Part shown: one piece after another, positions 1-12,001 of the stretch
How the letters are laid out: each line of letters opens with the position of its first letter
Position numbering within the stretch: the first letter of the stretch is position 1
NCBI GenBank assembly: GCA_009760855.2
Contig: WPIO01000086.1
Span: forward strand, 372,001-436,000
Direction of reading: 5' to 3'
Length of the DNA stretch: 64,000 nt
Origin: Cristatella mucedo
Taxonomy: Eukaryota > Bryozoa > Phylactolaemata > Cristatellidae
Made by a program: the position numbers and the translations under genes
The notes under the pieces: model-generated
Seen by the model: only the letters and a program-made list of their open reading frames with translations
The model's database searches: none
Told to the model about the DNA's origin: nothing

Positions 1-839
1 GCCATCCAAGTTCTTTTAGTAAGGTGTGGCCGCTCTGCCTACTCGTCGGCATCACCACATATGAGCTATTGTAGCAATAACGCCTTTCTTGTTTGTGTGG
101 TTCCTATGCATGCATTTCAACTTGCATTTACATAAAAGTATAGATACATAGATATTGATATATATCGATACATAGACAGTGAGTCTAGTTTAGATATGCG
201 TGTGCATGTTTTAGGCTAAATAGCATGCTACTCGATGTTTAGCTTTTAATTGTCTGGGCTTCTTAGCAAAAAGGCTTGTGGCAGGAGAATTCCCACTGAA
301 CTGATTCAAGGGTAGTTCACAGAGTATGAAAATTCGAACGCTTAGGTTCCTCTGGTTTGCGGCCATTCGGCCTCGACGAGACCCGCCCATCGATGCGAGC
401 ATCGAGAGCGCCAGCTGTGGCACTCCTGGACCGCGGCTCACCAGCGGCCTTAAGTACTTCCAGTGATTCTTAGCATCTTCTGGAAATCCCTATGCTTTTC
501 AGATCCCTTTCCGTGGTTTCATCCTCTTCTCCTGCGTCGATTAACGTAGATGGTCTGGCGGGAAGACAACGGGTACAGAGTATAGACCTGTTGAAAAGCA
601 AATTTGCAAGTCCTTTCCTTACTGCAGCCATTCCCAACCTCCTATTGAACCAAGTTTTATTTACAGAATGGTTAATCGTTGGTTGGAATTCCACTCACTA
701 ATCTGCAAGTAACTGGAATATAGCTTTAATTTGTTCTCATTAGGGACGGTAAAAGTGTTCAGCATCACCGTCGAACTTCAAAGATTCTACTGGGTTGTTT
801 GGCCGTCTACTTATATTTGCTACGGCAGTTTCAAGCCCT

Positions 840-985
840 TCCAAACCATGCCAGCCTGGTTAGATCTAAATAAAAGATTCTCGTCTTCGAAAACCGAGAT
901 TTCGGGCTCGAGCCCTGCGGCATATGTAAAACCTGTGGATATAGATTAAGTTCTCTTATAGTGCTATACAAATTAGTTATATGTA
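840..985 (+). mobile_element. SINE S2 partial copy
   Basis: gggctcgagccctgcggcat is followed by the shared tail gatatagattaagttctctt and gtgctatacaaat. Confidence 0.6.
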
Positions 986-1236
986 TGCATATTTTCCGTT
1001 TCTCTGGGATCTTTATCATCCTCTTCAATATTTTAAGGTAAAATTCTCTCAATAAACTTAACATCAAAAGAAACATCGCCACTCTCTTGTCGCTTTATCA
1101 TTTGATGTCTGATTTATTTTTGGCAGCCCCACTTTTAATAGGTGATATTCGGGTTATTTGCCTCGGCTTGTGACGGATCGCACCTTACCCTTTGCCAAAA
1201 AGCCTGAGTCTCAGCCCAGGGGTAAAGTACTAACAT

Positions 1237-1370
1237 GCTGGTTTGGTCCAGCGGTTAAGGTGCTCGCCCCGACCAAGGCCTGGCTGAGGTCGTGGGCTCG
1301 AGCCCTGTGGCATATGTGAAGCGCCTGAATAGAGATTTAGTTCTCTTGGGCCGCTATACAAATGAATTAT
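1237..1370 (+). mobile_element. SINE family S2, reference copy
   Basis: Head ggtttggtccagcggttaag then gtgctcgccccgaccaagg, B box gggctcgagccctgtggcat, and tail gaagcgcctgaatagagatt with ggccgctatacaaat. The tail resembles the 3' end of LINE family A. Confidence 0.8.
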
Positions 1371-1394
1371 ATTTTTATTTTATATAATATTTCA

Positions 1395-1520
1395 CGACCT
1401 AGGTCGTGCGTTCGAGTCCTGCAGCAGGAAATTGTTGTATACCCTACTTCAAGCTGGAGTAATTGCCGAAACCCCTCATCTGCTCATTATTTAAATAAGG
1501 CTGTTATATCGGCTAACTTT
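1395..1520 (+). mobile_element. SINE S1 fragment
   Basis: cacgacctaggtcgtgcgtt, a B-box-like gttcgagtcc and the family end ggctgttatatcggctaac are recognisable; the head is missing. Confidence 0.6.
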
Positions 1521-2084
1521 TAATTGCTTTATTTTGAAGATCCTGCCACTTGCTTATGGGTCCCTTAATTATCTTGCTCAGCATAACCTAACTGAAATAC
1601 TCTTCAGCATTCTTTCGTACCACAGGCTTTTTTGACTTGGGTAGTGTGGATATGCCTGTGACTAATTTCAAGTCCATCGGAGACCTTTTCCTTCAGCTCA
1701 GCTCCTAAATCCCAAAGCCTGGAGCTCTGTACCGATTGATGTCGCTACAACCCATGTGTTGACGACATTTGGAACTAAGCTAAAAACGTTCCTTTTTCCA
1801 GCAGCATTTGCTCCATTTGGGATATTTATAGGTAACATGCTTACGTATTGCTGAAATTGAGTGTGCTAGTATCTCTAATGAATTAATATGCATCCTACCC
1901 ATCCTATGTGTAGTGTCTAAATGAAATGAGTACTCTTAGTACGGCATGCTAAGGTATCAGTACTACAACTGGAAGAAATAATAATAATAGGTCATTTGTT
2001 GATAGACCTGAGTAAATCGAATCTCAACCCAGACGCTTGCACCTTGCTGCAAGTAAGCAATACCAACAGTTTAAATGTTCTACA

Positions 2085-2255
2085 CCGTGAGCCGTGATAG
2101 CGCACTAGGTAAGGCGGTTGCTTTTCACGACCTCGGTCCCGAGGTCGTGGGTTCGTATCCTGCGGTGGGTGATCCTGTATAGTCGCTGCAAGCGGTGGTG
2201 ATAGCTGTAAAGGCTCGTCTGTCGCTATACAAAAGAGGCTGTTAAATCAGATAGT
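2085..2255 (+). mobile_element. SINE family S1, near full length
   Basis: A tRNA-like head with an A-box-like cactaggtaaggcggttgc and a B-box-like gggttcgtatcc, then a body ending in gctgttaaatcag. Same structure as the copy at 8340. Confidence 0.8.
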
Positions 2256-2519
2256 ATTTTTGTTAAGGATATACGTGGCATATCCTTGCTAGGACGAGCA
2301 AAGTGTAAGCACGTGAATTTCATGCATGGGGAAGCTGTAAAGGCGCTCAAGAAATTAAAACACACGAAGACGCTCATGGCCATCGGTTAGTAGGGCCCCT
2401 GTTTTATAGCGTACAGTGAATCATGTGCAGGTGAGCACGCAAATCGAAAAGAAAAAAGAAAGACGTGCGGCTGCATGGAAAGCTCAGCTGAACAGAAGCA
2501 TCTTCAGCTGACTCCTCAA

Positions 2520-2790
2520 TTATGCAAATTCAATGAAGGTGTTGACAAAAGCCATAGGCCCGTTCCGGGCTTTAGGTGCGTATGAACTGAAGGCCCAATC
2601 AACACAAGATTTCATTGTAACGCGAGAAGTAGCAATACGACTGGAAACCAATAAGTTGGTAGTGAGAGACCACACCAGAACATCAAAGAGGTAGGATAGG
2701 TAGGCTGAAGCAAGTAAGCGTACGACCTGTAAGCCCGAGAAAAAGATCGAAATTTGAAGCAATGCGTTGTTAGATAGGGATCAAGTAAAG
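2520..2790 (-). mobile_element. LINE A reverse-transcriptase fragment, diverged
   Basis: Minus strand shows DWAFSSYAPKARNGPMAF and LASAYLSYLF, degenerate versions of the family A C-terminal motifs (AFSSYAPTAWNSLP and LAPAYLSDIL types). Confidence 0.6.
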
Positions 2791-3479
2791 CTATGACAGA
2801 AGTTATTTTATATGACAGGTATACCAGTAACGACAGACAAGGTGAGCCTGTGAATTTTGCACCAATTGCAGAACATTATTCTGCTGACGATGCGCTCATA
2901 CAGCTTGGCTCGCTGCATGCCGAAATGGTGTTCCGAGTCTTGGTGTAGTGGTAATAACATCTTATTTCGCACCGCAATCTGGAAAAAAGCCTTAGAGGCT
3001 CTCCTTTCACTATGCAAATTAGGTCGGTGAAGTAGCTATCCTACTCATTACGTTTACCGACAGTGCGCCACATTGAATATAATTGGGTTGAGCAGAATCG
3101 GTCAAGGTTATTCTCGGGGCTCCGGTTTGGCACCTCGTGGGAGCAAAACAGAGTGACCAAAGCCGTCTACCATGGGACAATCACCGAAAGGAATGTTGCC
3201 TCTATCCAACAACCACTGCATTATTGGTCAGCTGCTCTACCGATCAATTTTATCCTGAGCTTACGCTAGGCTGTGTTAGCTTTAATTTCCACTTCCACGA
3301 GTCCAGCAGGACTGCCTGAGTGGATTTGCTAGAAAAAACACTTGGTAATTGAGTCCCAAGCCCATTGCGTTGGACTGCATGTGAGGGGATTTTAATGATT
3401 GCTATTTGCATCCCAAGCTGACGCGTGAAATAAAGATCAGCTTATTTAGCTGCTTCATTTTATAGTTAGCATGCGAGCT

Positions 3480-3590
3480 TTCGCGACTTTCACCTGCCTG
3501 CAGGTGGCAACAGCAAGATGCCTGCTGCGGGCCTCGAACTCGTGACCTAGTCCATGAAGTTACAGCCCTTTACTAGCAGCTGACATCAGT
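3480..3590 (-). mobile_element. SINE S1-like fragment
   Basis: The reverse complement contains cacgagttcgaggcccgcag, a degraded B box with S1 context. Confidence 0.45.
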
Positions 3591-4671
3591 TTAGCTAGAG
3601 AGTGCAAGTTATTAATTGAACGCAAGTGAGCCTCTTGGGTTTAATTTTCATTCCCACGAGTAGGCGATAGCATCACGAGACATGTGTTTTTACTTGCAGC
3701 GACTCTGCAGTAACACGTGGTAGAAGGATGCCGTGTCAATCAGACTGAGCTGCAGGGTGCTGTATAGTGGGAAAAGTAAATATCTGTGTGTATGCTTCAA
3801 ATCATCAACATAAGTTAATCGATTTTTTTTAGTGCTCACGATGGTGAACAGACGCCACCACCTGAGGCATCATGCCTATGAAATACGTGGGAGCTCGATC
3901 AAATGGACGCCGGTGTGTAAATGGGAGACTGGAGATCGCAGCCACCACCTGCGTCTGCTGTAATGCTAATATTGAAATTGCATCATCCTTCAATAGACGC
4001 CCTTTATTGTCAGGCAACTGTCCCACTTGCCAGGATGATCGATCACCCTGCGAGGCTGGATATTGGCAGTGGGCCGTGCAAGGACCTCCTCAAATCACGA
4101 GCCTGTCTTCATTCAACTATTGAATGATTATCCTGCGTGTATTTGTTAAGTTTTTGCAAGAGCTACTGTGATTAATATACTGCCAACATGAAGACATTAA
4201 GTGCAGCAGCAGCTTTTACGATCTGTGCCGGACGAAGCTTTGTAAGCTCTGAAAATAGCAGGTGTTTCCGTGTAGACGCCACAGACATAAGTCACCCTCG
4301 ACAATTGGTAAGCGGCCATCGGTTTATGTGCCGTAGCTTGCTAACGTAGCCAATTCAACTTGATTTACTATTGTATTCTACCGCTAGCCTTAACTTTGAG
4401 TTGGTCGATATTGCGGACGCTGGTGCGAACAGTACCAATGAAAAGCAGGCAGTCAAATCAAAACCGCTCTGTACTTTGCAGCCAACATTTAGCTGCGTTC
4501 GACTTACTGGCTCAAATTAAACTGCTTTATCTGAATTTCCTTGTTCTTATACTTTTGTATGGTTATGGCACTGATCGTGACCTTTACTCGATTAATAAGG
4601 CCCTATTTCTTATAAAGATGCCCACGTAGCACTGTTGTCTTGAAGAGCCTTAAATATTATAAATATTATTA

Positions 4672-4800
4672 ATTTGTAGAGTGCCCTAAGAGAATTTAAT
4701 CTCTATTCAGGTGCTTCAAATGTGCCACAGGGCTCGAGCCCACGACCTCGGCAAACCTTGGTCGGGGCGAGCACCTTAACCACTGGGCCAAACCAGCCGT
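4672..4800 (-). mobile_element. SINE S2 copy
   Basis: Reverse complement of the S2 consensus from the tail (gtgccctaagagaatttaat) to the head (ccttaaccactgggccaaac). Confidence 0.8.
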
Positions 4801-5454
4801 GAGTCACTCTATGTTTTAGCGTCTCCTAAGCTGGCTATTCGGCGTAATGCAGTCACAACAGCTGCGAGGCTCTGGCTCTTGGAAAAGCCAGAAAGGTTTT
4901 CGCAGCTCATAACTTGGATGTAGAACTCGAGGCGTCCACCTGTCAATTTCTACTAATTATTACCGTCTGCTGCCAGCAGAGTGACAGCCATCTCAACTGC
5001 TCTATTGAACTAGCGCTTTACTAGCACTTAGTTCAACAGTAAGGTGCTTGAATTTCTCGAATCAGTAAGCGAGTTTGAGTCCTACAGAAGAATAGGTTTC
5101 TATAGAATGCTGAAAGCTGGTTAAAACAATTACCCTTATTCTGCTGCTATGTACATGCTGCAGCTAAGTCTGTTTGTTTTAATTCCTATTTGACAATCGT
5201 AGAAATTACATTGCTCTACAATTTATGGTGATTACTAGTGGTTCTATACCAGTTCAACAGGTGCTTCTTGCTTCTCCGAACTCCTGCTCATCGTGGTTAG
5301 GATTGTAAAAATGTGTGCATCAGATCTATCTTCGGGTCACCAAGTCCTAGGAGTACTTAATATCTATCCCGAAGACTGTTTGAAGAGGAATAAATCAGGT
5401 GTGGCTAAATAATAATGACTCCGTGCAGGCGTACCGAGCACAGCGAAATCAGCA

Positions 5455-5945
5455 GACCGATAATAATAATAATAATAAAAATAATGTACTTAATAAAGCG
5501 CCCTCAGAGAACTTAATCTCTTTCTAGGCGCTTTACATTTGCTGCAAAGGGAAATGCAATTAAATGGTGGTAAGTAAAATCATGCTTGAAAAACAAACAA
5601 AATGAATAACATGGCTAGGGGTGACATGCACAGGGTCAGCATGCCAATGTGGTTAGTGGCAGCATGCACAGTGTCAGCACGCATAAGCACGTGAAGGACG
5701 AATCACAGGGACCCACTAAATGCTGTCCTAAATAGGTGTGTTTTTAAGCTCCTTTTAAATGTGGTCAGGTCAGGGGATGTTCTGACGGAGGTCGGGAGGG
5801 AGTTCCAGGCTTTGGGAGCATACGAACTAAATGCACGGTCTCCAAAGGATTTGAGGTTTGTACGAGGTATTTCTAGACTGTTGGATTCCGAAAAGCGGGT
5901 GGTAAGATGCTTGGCCTGATGGGGGAGTATGAGTAGGAATCTTGC
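5455..5945 (-). mobile_element. LINE A 3' end with RT C-terminus
   Basis: An (AAT)n repeat, the tail (agcgccctcagagaacttaa), the 3' UTR and about 60 codons of RT end, close in sequence to the 25.5 kb copy, so fairly recent. Confidence 0.82.
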
Positions 5946-5984
5946 TGTGCATCCAATAATCGAACTACAGCCAATAAATAATTA

Positions 5985-6180
5985 AAAATAACAGTAATAA
6001 TTACACATTTGCATAGCACCCTCAGAGAACTGAGTCTGTTTCTAGGCACTTTTATAGACGCTGTGTAGAATTCATTACCAAATTGTTGATTGTGACATTA
6101 TAGCAAGCAGCCGGCACAGTGTAACCACGCAGATACACAAGAAAGACGAATCACAGAGACTACTAAATGCTGTTATATCA
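5985..6180 (-). mobile_element. LINE A 3' fragment, diverged
   Basis: Tail (agcaccctcagagaactgag) and pieces of the 3' UTR (agactactaaatgctgtt). Next to the previous copy in the same orientation. Confidence 0.6.
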
Positions 6181-6942
6181 TGAAGCTAATTATAAAAAGT
6201 TGATCTAAGTACTCCAGCTTCATTCCAGCAGTACAGCTGAATGCGGCTCCAGCATGCAAGCACTCAATAAAACTCCAGAGGTCAAGCCTTGCACTTCTAG
6301 AGTAGGTATAGCGACAGCTCTATCAGCAGAGCGCTTCGCTGTAATGCCAGCGGTGCTGAGATTATTTCTAACACAACCCGTCAATTCTCGTCATTCAATT
6401 TCTGTTTATTTGGCCCCAAGCTGATCCGTGCTTACATGTTACTTCTTTTTTATGTAGCCGCTGTAGCCTAAGTGATCATTATTATCATTTTCGACGAGCA
6501 TGGGAGAATTGCCGTAATAAAGCTCATTTCAAAAGGACACACGGGCAAACGTGTGGGATTAATTAACTAACTTTGCAACAGTATTCATCACCATCTGTGG
6601 AGCCAAGGTAGCTGTTTCGCAGTTAACTCTCAACCTAATTTCGGGAGCTCAGCCAAAACTGAATTGCAGTCTTGACTGAACCAGGGGGCGAGTAAAGATC
6701 GGCAGCCAGCCATGGTAGTAGTCAGTACCATATCTTTGACAGGTATTGATCATGATGGCTAACTGTGGAAGCGGTCGTCTTAATGAAGCTTTCTAACGGT
6801 CGTCTTACGGAAGTTTTATACCGCTAAGGAGTAGTCAAAGAGGATACCCAAATTTTGAGCAACTAGTAATGGCTGGACAACGGCAACACTATTTGGAAGA
6901 GAAGTATCCCATGGTTCAGAGGTACACTTGGAGATAATAATA

Positions 6943-7258
6943 ATAATCATCATTGGCGGAGCCAGAGGGGATTGGGGGCATTTGTCGTCCCACTACGGAA
7001 GGGCAACGACTCGGGCCGACCCCTATTCCTCAGCCCACCGACCGCCACCATCGATGAAATTTGGCCTTAACTCCATTAGATTAGCAGCCGCTAAGTTCGT
7101 GTCGAATAAACACTGATTTTGCGCTACAATTTTTCATACATTGCGGCCTGACCCCGCGTCCCGGACGACGAAATTTATGCGGGTCTTGCCCCTGCATAAA
7201 AAAACTTGCAATTCTTGAACTTCTCGATGAAAATCCTGGCTCCGCCGATGATAACCAT
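6943..7258. mobile_element. hAT-type MITE, 300 bp, with 8-bp target duplication
   Basis: Near-perfect 15-bp terminal inverted repeats: CATTGGCGGAGCCAG at 6951-6965 and CTGGCTCCGCCGATG at 7236-7250, one mismatch. They are flanked by ataatcat (6943-6950) and ataaccat (7251-7258), 7 of 8 identical. TIRs of this GGCGGAGCCAG type with 8-bp duplications are characteristic of hAT elements. There is no transposase reading frame, so it is non-autonomous. Confidence 0.8.
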
Positions 7259-7499
7259 AATATATCTGCGTAGCACCAGCAGAGAAATTAATTCCCTTTA
7301 TATGCACCAACGTTACATTAATCTGCTCTCTGTCAAACGCGGCAATTCTAGTCTCGACCGCGAGGCCACTCCTTCACAGCGATGTCTCAAGGCTCCCAGC
7401 CGACCTCTATACCGAATAGACGCCATCCCTCGTTTTGACTGCCGACTAAAAATAGGCCCGCTAGGCGTATTGTGGGCTTATTTTTTTACATTGAACTAT

Positions 7500-7752
7500 T
7501 CGCAGTGAGAGAGCCTTTTGACTCTCATGTATCGGATCCGTGTAATACAGTAGGGGTCCGCGCGAAGATGGCGGCTTGACATAAAACGAAACCCCAGCGG
7601 GCGAGTTGCTGTACAGACGACGACAGCTGTACTGTATCCTACGCAGGCAAACGAGGGAGAGAGAGCGTACATGCGGATGCAGATGCCGTCGTGGAAGCAG
7701 CTCTGGAGCGCCAGAAGCGAAGGGAAGAGAAAGTGAGCGTGAAGGAGAGGGA
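7500..7752 (+). promoter_or_regulatory. candidate HERC1 promoter and non-coding first exon
   Basis: The block is richer in CpG than its surroundings and contains AAGATGGCGGC at 7565-7575, the classic YY1 site found just downstream of many metazoan start sites. The ATG inside it would open a three-codon upstream frame (ATG GCG GCT TGA). A purine-rich stretch follows, with donor-like sequences at 7733 (gtgagc) and 7753 (gtgagt). Coding exon 1 has its own acceptor and an in-frame stop upstream of the ATG, so a separate upstream non-coding exon is expected. The assignment is inference; no TATA box is evident. Confidence 0.35.
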
Positions 7753-8034
7753 GTGAGTGGATAGAGTGTATACTGGCGGACGCACAGGCAGAATGTTCTT
7801 TGCTGCAGGACTGGTGGGTCAAGCGACCAAAGCTGACCCATTGCAATTAAATCCAGCTTAGTCAGCCGATACTGTCCAACTGCACTTCCTAATGAGGATG
7901 TACTTAGCGCGCCCGTTGGCCTGGCGGAGTGATGTGAGTCCGGCTTGGGTGGAACAGCATTGTGGGCGTGGGCACGCACGAGATACTTCCCGGCGACCAG
8001 CAGTGCGCGTTAGTGTCGGTACAACTACACTAGT

Positions 8035-8165
8035 CGTAGCCTGATTGTAAGATGGTTGCACTCCACCATCCAGGTCGGTGGTTCGACTGCTGCAATAAGC
8101 AACTCTATATCATCCACTGCAGGCTGTAGGAATAGCTGATAGGGCTCTGCTGCTGTAAGATAAAG
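8035..8165 (+). mobile_element. SINE S1-like fragment
   Basis: A B-box-like ggtggttcgactgctgcaa and S1 body similarity (ccactgcaggctgtaggaat), diverged. Confidence 0.45.
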
Positions 8166-8339
8166 GTCGGGTTTCGGATAAGCTCGTCTTAACCTTTTCT
8201 TACTGTACACTAGCGGTAAAAATTTACTGTCTAGCAAAACTTCGAGAGATTAAGGTTAAAATGCCTGTTATCTCAACAGCCGTCTAGGTACTCCAGCTTT
8301 TTAATGGGTTGATTATTCCAGTCAAGCGTTCCTCGGAGC

Positions 8340-8515
8340 TCAGGTGGCCGTGAGCCGCAATGGCTCACTAGGTAAGGCGGTTGCTTTTCACGACTTTGGC
8401 CCCGAGGTCGTGGGTTCGAATCCTGCAGTGGGAAATCCTATATCGCCACTGCAAGTGGTGGGGATAGCCGCAAAGGCTCTTCTGTCGCTATGCAAAAAGA
8501 AGCTGTTAAATCAGC
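8340..8515 (+). mobile_element. SINE family S1, reference copy
   Basis: Best copy: a tRNA-like head (cactaggtaaggcggttgc, then ggttcgaatcc as a perfect B box), a middle part gccactgcaagtggtgggga and an end gctgttaaatcagcta. A Pol III-type internal promoter is apparent. Confidence 0.85.
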
Positions 8516-8894
8516 TAGCATTTTTTTTATTAGTGCGTTCAACGCCGCGAGAATCTAGCAGCTATCCGTGCGCTCAGTTACTCTTTAAGGAAGGCAGTAG
8601 TAACGCAGAAAACTCCCTTTTTCACGCATGAAACGCCCAGAGATGGGAAGCGAGTGAGCCGCAAGCATGCAAGCGAGTGAAACATACATCGCTAATAAAG
8701 AAACAGCCCTCTAACGGCGCGACACTGGACGAACGGGTACCGACTGAGTTCGAACAACCCGCTATCGCCGTATTTACAGCGCGAAAATCACTGCCTTCAC
8801 AAGTTTTGATTTGGACTTGGACTAGCGACCCGCCTCTTATGGAAGGGTAAAGTAGAGGCGGTGGTCGAGCTGACGTCGGCAGACTTGGGCTCAG

Positions 8895-9095
8895 AGAATA
8901 GGCGGAAGTTGGCTACCGAATGCGTACCGAAAGCCGCTTAGGCTGTGAGTGCGCTATACAAAACTCTCCTGCGTAACACCCACATGGTCTTTATGACGTT
9001 GTGGAGTTACTGAAGGAGATACATTACATTACATTACATTACATTACATTACATTACATTACTTTACATTACTTTACATTACATTACAAGCTGTG
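8895..9095 (+). mobile_element. LINE B 3' end with long (ATTAC)n tail
   Basis: ctaccgaatgcgtaccgaaa, gcgctatacaaaactctcct and ctgaaggagatac are followed by at least ten ATTAC units (9020-9090), the longest tail of this family in the window. Confidence 0.85.
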
Positions 9096-9689
9096 ACTGC
9101 CTTCATAAGCATCAGAAGGGAAGTAGCGAGCCCAGTATCAACCTTACTTCAGCGGTGCTGTGGGTGCTTCGGCAGCATTCTTCTTAATAGCTGATGCCTC
9201 CGATTTCCCAATGCTCCCGAGCTGTGTAAAAAAAAATCCGGTGATAGCCCTGGAAGCTTTTCCAGTTCTTAGTTTCGTGGATACATGAGCAGTCCAGCTG
9301 CTATGCGACTGTCGCCGGAGCTGCCTACCCAGTTGCCTTGAGACGCCGGTGCACCGGCAGCTGCCTGGCGCTAAGCAGCGCAGGTAAGTTGCCGGGAAAG
9401 AGAATACGATTTTGGGTCTGACACACTCAATGAAAGCTAGATTTGTAATTAATCTAGGTGCGTTCTACCCAGCACGAGCCATATCCAGTTTGCCCTAGTT
9501 CTTATTAAGCGCCGTCTACTGGCTGAGGCCAACTGCTGCTCAGCTGGGCTGACTTAAGGAAACTAGGCCTATCTAGCGACCATGCGAGTGATGAATTAGG
9601 ATGAACTGTTCACAACTGCCACCGTTCCACCAAATTTTGACGTGGCTTTGCGAGGCAGTCGTCGCCGGCATCAGCATATCAGGCGCTCA

Positions 9690-10160
9690 AAGTATGATTC
9701 ACTCTGAGCCAGCAAATGCTGTGAGGAACAGGTGTTTGTAATTTCTGTTTAAATGTCAAGTCAGAGGATGTCGTGACCTCAGTCGTAAGTGAGTTCCACG
9801 CATTGGGAGCATACAAACTAAAGGCACGGTGTCCGAAGGATTTGAGGTTTATTATAGGTGCAGCTAAACGACTTGAGCCAAATGAGCTGGAGGTAAGAAG
9901 CCTAGCCTGATTTTGAAATATTTCGGATTAGCAGGCTGGTTCACAAGAATGAAGAGATGTAGAAGGGAATGACCTAGCCTTTGAAGTCGATGCTCTGCTT
10001 TATAGTGAGCTCTTGCAGGTTTGTGTGAAGTGGCACAATATGGCAACTGTGGCTTTCATGAAACACAAACCTAGATGCCGAGTTTTGCACCAACAGTAAG
10101 CTTCTTATTGCGCAGGTCGGAAAACCAGCAAGTGAGCTAGCGGGTGACCGAGCAGCCATC
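9690..10160 (-). mobile_element. LINE A RT fragment, diverged
   Basis: gtcagaggatgtcgtgacct, gtgagttccacgcattggga and ggatttgaggtttattatag align with the RT end of the 25.5 kb copy; frames are broken. Confidence 0.65.
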
Positions 10161-10594
10161 CCATGCTTCTTTGCTCGCTGTCTCGGTTAAGCAAAACCAG
10201 CCAGCAGCGTCGGTGGGCAGACAAGGTCATGCGAGAGACGTTAGCTTTTGCTATTGAAGGGGTTCGTTTATAGACTGCCGCTTTTCATCCTCTGAGCACT
10301 TGTCCTGCTGAGAGACAGAAGACGATGGCCATGTAACCCGCCTTGGCTAAGCAATGGCCTAGTAAGAACGCTGGCACTTGCTTATCGTGTTTGCTTGGTT
10401 CGTAAAAAAACATGTCCTTGCTATGAGTCAGTGTTAAAGTGGTTATATTGGGCAGTAAGCTTCGACATTGCCATTTGTCAACGCCGTATGAAGTTTATTT
10501 CTAGTCCCCTTGATTGATGTGGCAGCGGCTGTGATGTACTGTGCAAGGTCGCAGGTCGGCTTAATCATCGGGAAGCCGGGCATTTGCAAAATAG

Positions 10595-10690
10595 CAGCTA
10601 ATAATAATAATAATAATAATACACTTGATAAAGTGCCATCGAAGAACTCAATCTCTTTCTAGGCGCTTTACATTATCTGCAAAGGAAGCT
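10595..10690 (-). mobile_element. LINE A tail with (AAT)n
   Basis: An AAT repeat followed by cttgataaagtgccatcgaa and tctttctaggcgctttacat. Confidence 0.75.
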
Positions 10691-11689
10691 GGCGGGAAGG
10701 GGGAGCCAGGCCGCTACCTTTCAGCCCTGCATATCTACCCAGGAGGAGGGTGTGAGAGAGACAGGAGCTAAGTTCTATCCACTGAGTAGTTTGCTGACAG
10801 CAAGCAGACCCGCCCTCGGCTCGGCAGCTCAGTGTCAGTCAGTGTCGTAGTAGTGTGGCTACTGTTGGTCAATAGCAGGAGGGCAGGTACCATCTGATGT
10901 TCTCTCCTGGGTTTTCTGGTTCTGAAGCACTCATCACTACATGCCAGTTCGTGAAGGCTGACACCCGAAGAATGAGTGATACAAACAATTCATTAGCTGG
11001 ATATCAGGAAGTGGCTTTCAGCCGGCAGTGGATGCTGTCAGATTGGCAGTGAGCTGTAACTGCCTGAATGTTCTATCCTTGGTGGCCACCTGACTTGACT
11101 CTCTGTTAGGCGGTGGGCGTGGCAGTCTGCACTCGACAGGAAGCCTGATTGGAGGAGGGGGTCAGAAGGCAAGTATGGCCTTTCACATTGAATTTAGCCT
11201 CACCTTTGCTCAGTCTGCTTGCATTTCTTTGGTTGAATTGAGAGCCACTGTGCCACTAACCATATTTTGTATGTTGTTGAAACTGTGTATGTCACATCTA
11301 ACAATGTTATGCTTGTTGACATTGTATGTGCTACCACTAATAAGGCTCAGAAGTCGAGATTGGTGTCACAAATGCATGAATTAACTTGGATGTGGTCTAA
11401 GCAAGCCCAAAGGTTTGCAATGTTATCTGAAAGTAGGCAGACTTGACTTCTATGTGGATACTAGGTTATTTCATGTGGCTTTTTCTTACCCAAGTCTCTC
11501 CGGCACGATGCTGATGAAGCGCGACTGACAAACGACTTCAGCTTTGTGAATTTGTCGTCTGCTTGTGCCTCTTTTTCTCTGTCCGTTGCTGCTGGCAACA
11601 ATTTCTCCTTTCAGCGGTTGGTGATGCTGGATCTTGGTTGGTATTCATTCAAAAAAATGTACTGGCTATAAATAAGAAGTTCGCCATTT

Positions 11690-11860
11690 AAAAAACTGAA
11701 AAACTCACACTCGTTCTGTCTGTATATCTGTACTACTGTCTGTAAATCCACGAAGCCACAAAGACGGAGTGGGTGTTATGCAGCGGAGTTTTCTGTAGCG
11801 CTCTCAAAACGTAAGCAGCTGTCGGTACACATTCGGTAGCCAACCAACTACACAAATAAG
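11690..11860 (-). mobile_element. LINE B 3' fragment
   Basis: ccacaaagacggagtgggtg, gcagcggagttttctgtagc and gtcggtacacattcggtagc match the family B end. It lies about 120 bp upstream of HERC1 exon 1. Confidence 0.7.
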
Positions 11861-12001
11861 GCAGATTTCCAATAGGCCAACTCAGCTATGCCAAGCAGGA
11901 TGCCCTTGCCTTTGTTGTATGACTATTGCAATGGCTTTCACTCACTAAATGCTGCTTAGGCTAGCTGACCTCCACTTGCAGCCTAAGCCGTGACCCATCG
12001 C

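Larger units (their letters stand above)
1..12001. other. upstream and putative first-intron DNA, repeat-rich
   Basis: No conserved coding segment was found on either strand. Besides the repeats listed above there are stretches without recognised content at 1-830, 3600-4670, 4800-5450, 6190-6940, 9100-9690 and 10700-11690. Small AAT runs occur at 1978, 5460 and 10600. A minus-strand frame of 172 codons at 7461-7979 is low in complexity and overlaps the candidate promoter. Confidence 0.7.

Noticed and set aside
7461-7979. 172-codon minus-strand reading frame
   Set aside because: Low-complexity Ser/Leu/Arg-rich translation, antisense to a purine-rich block, no recognisable domain, overlaps the candidate promoter.
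8340-8420. Possible tRNA gene (A and B boxes)
   Set aside because: The tRNA-like head continues into a SINE body and cannot form a complete cloverleaf; other copies show the same structure.
9018-9090. ATTAC array as telomere-like or CRISPR-like repeat
   Set aside because: It is the simple-repeat tail of LINE B, seen shorter in other copies; no spacers.
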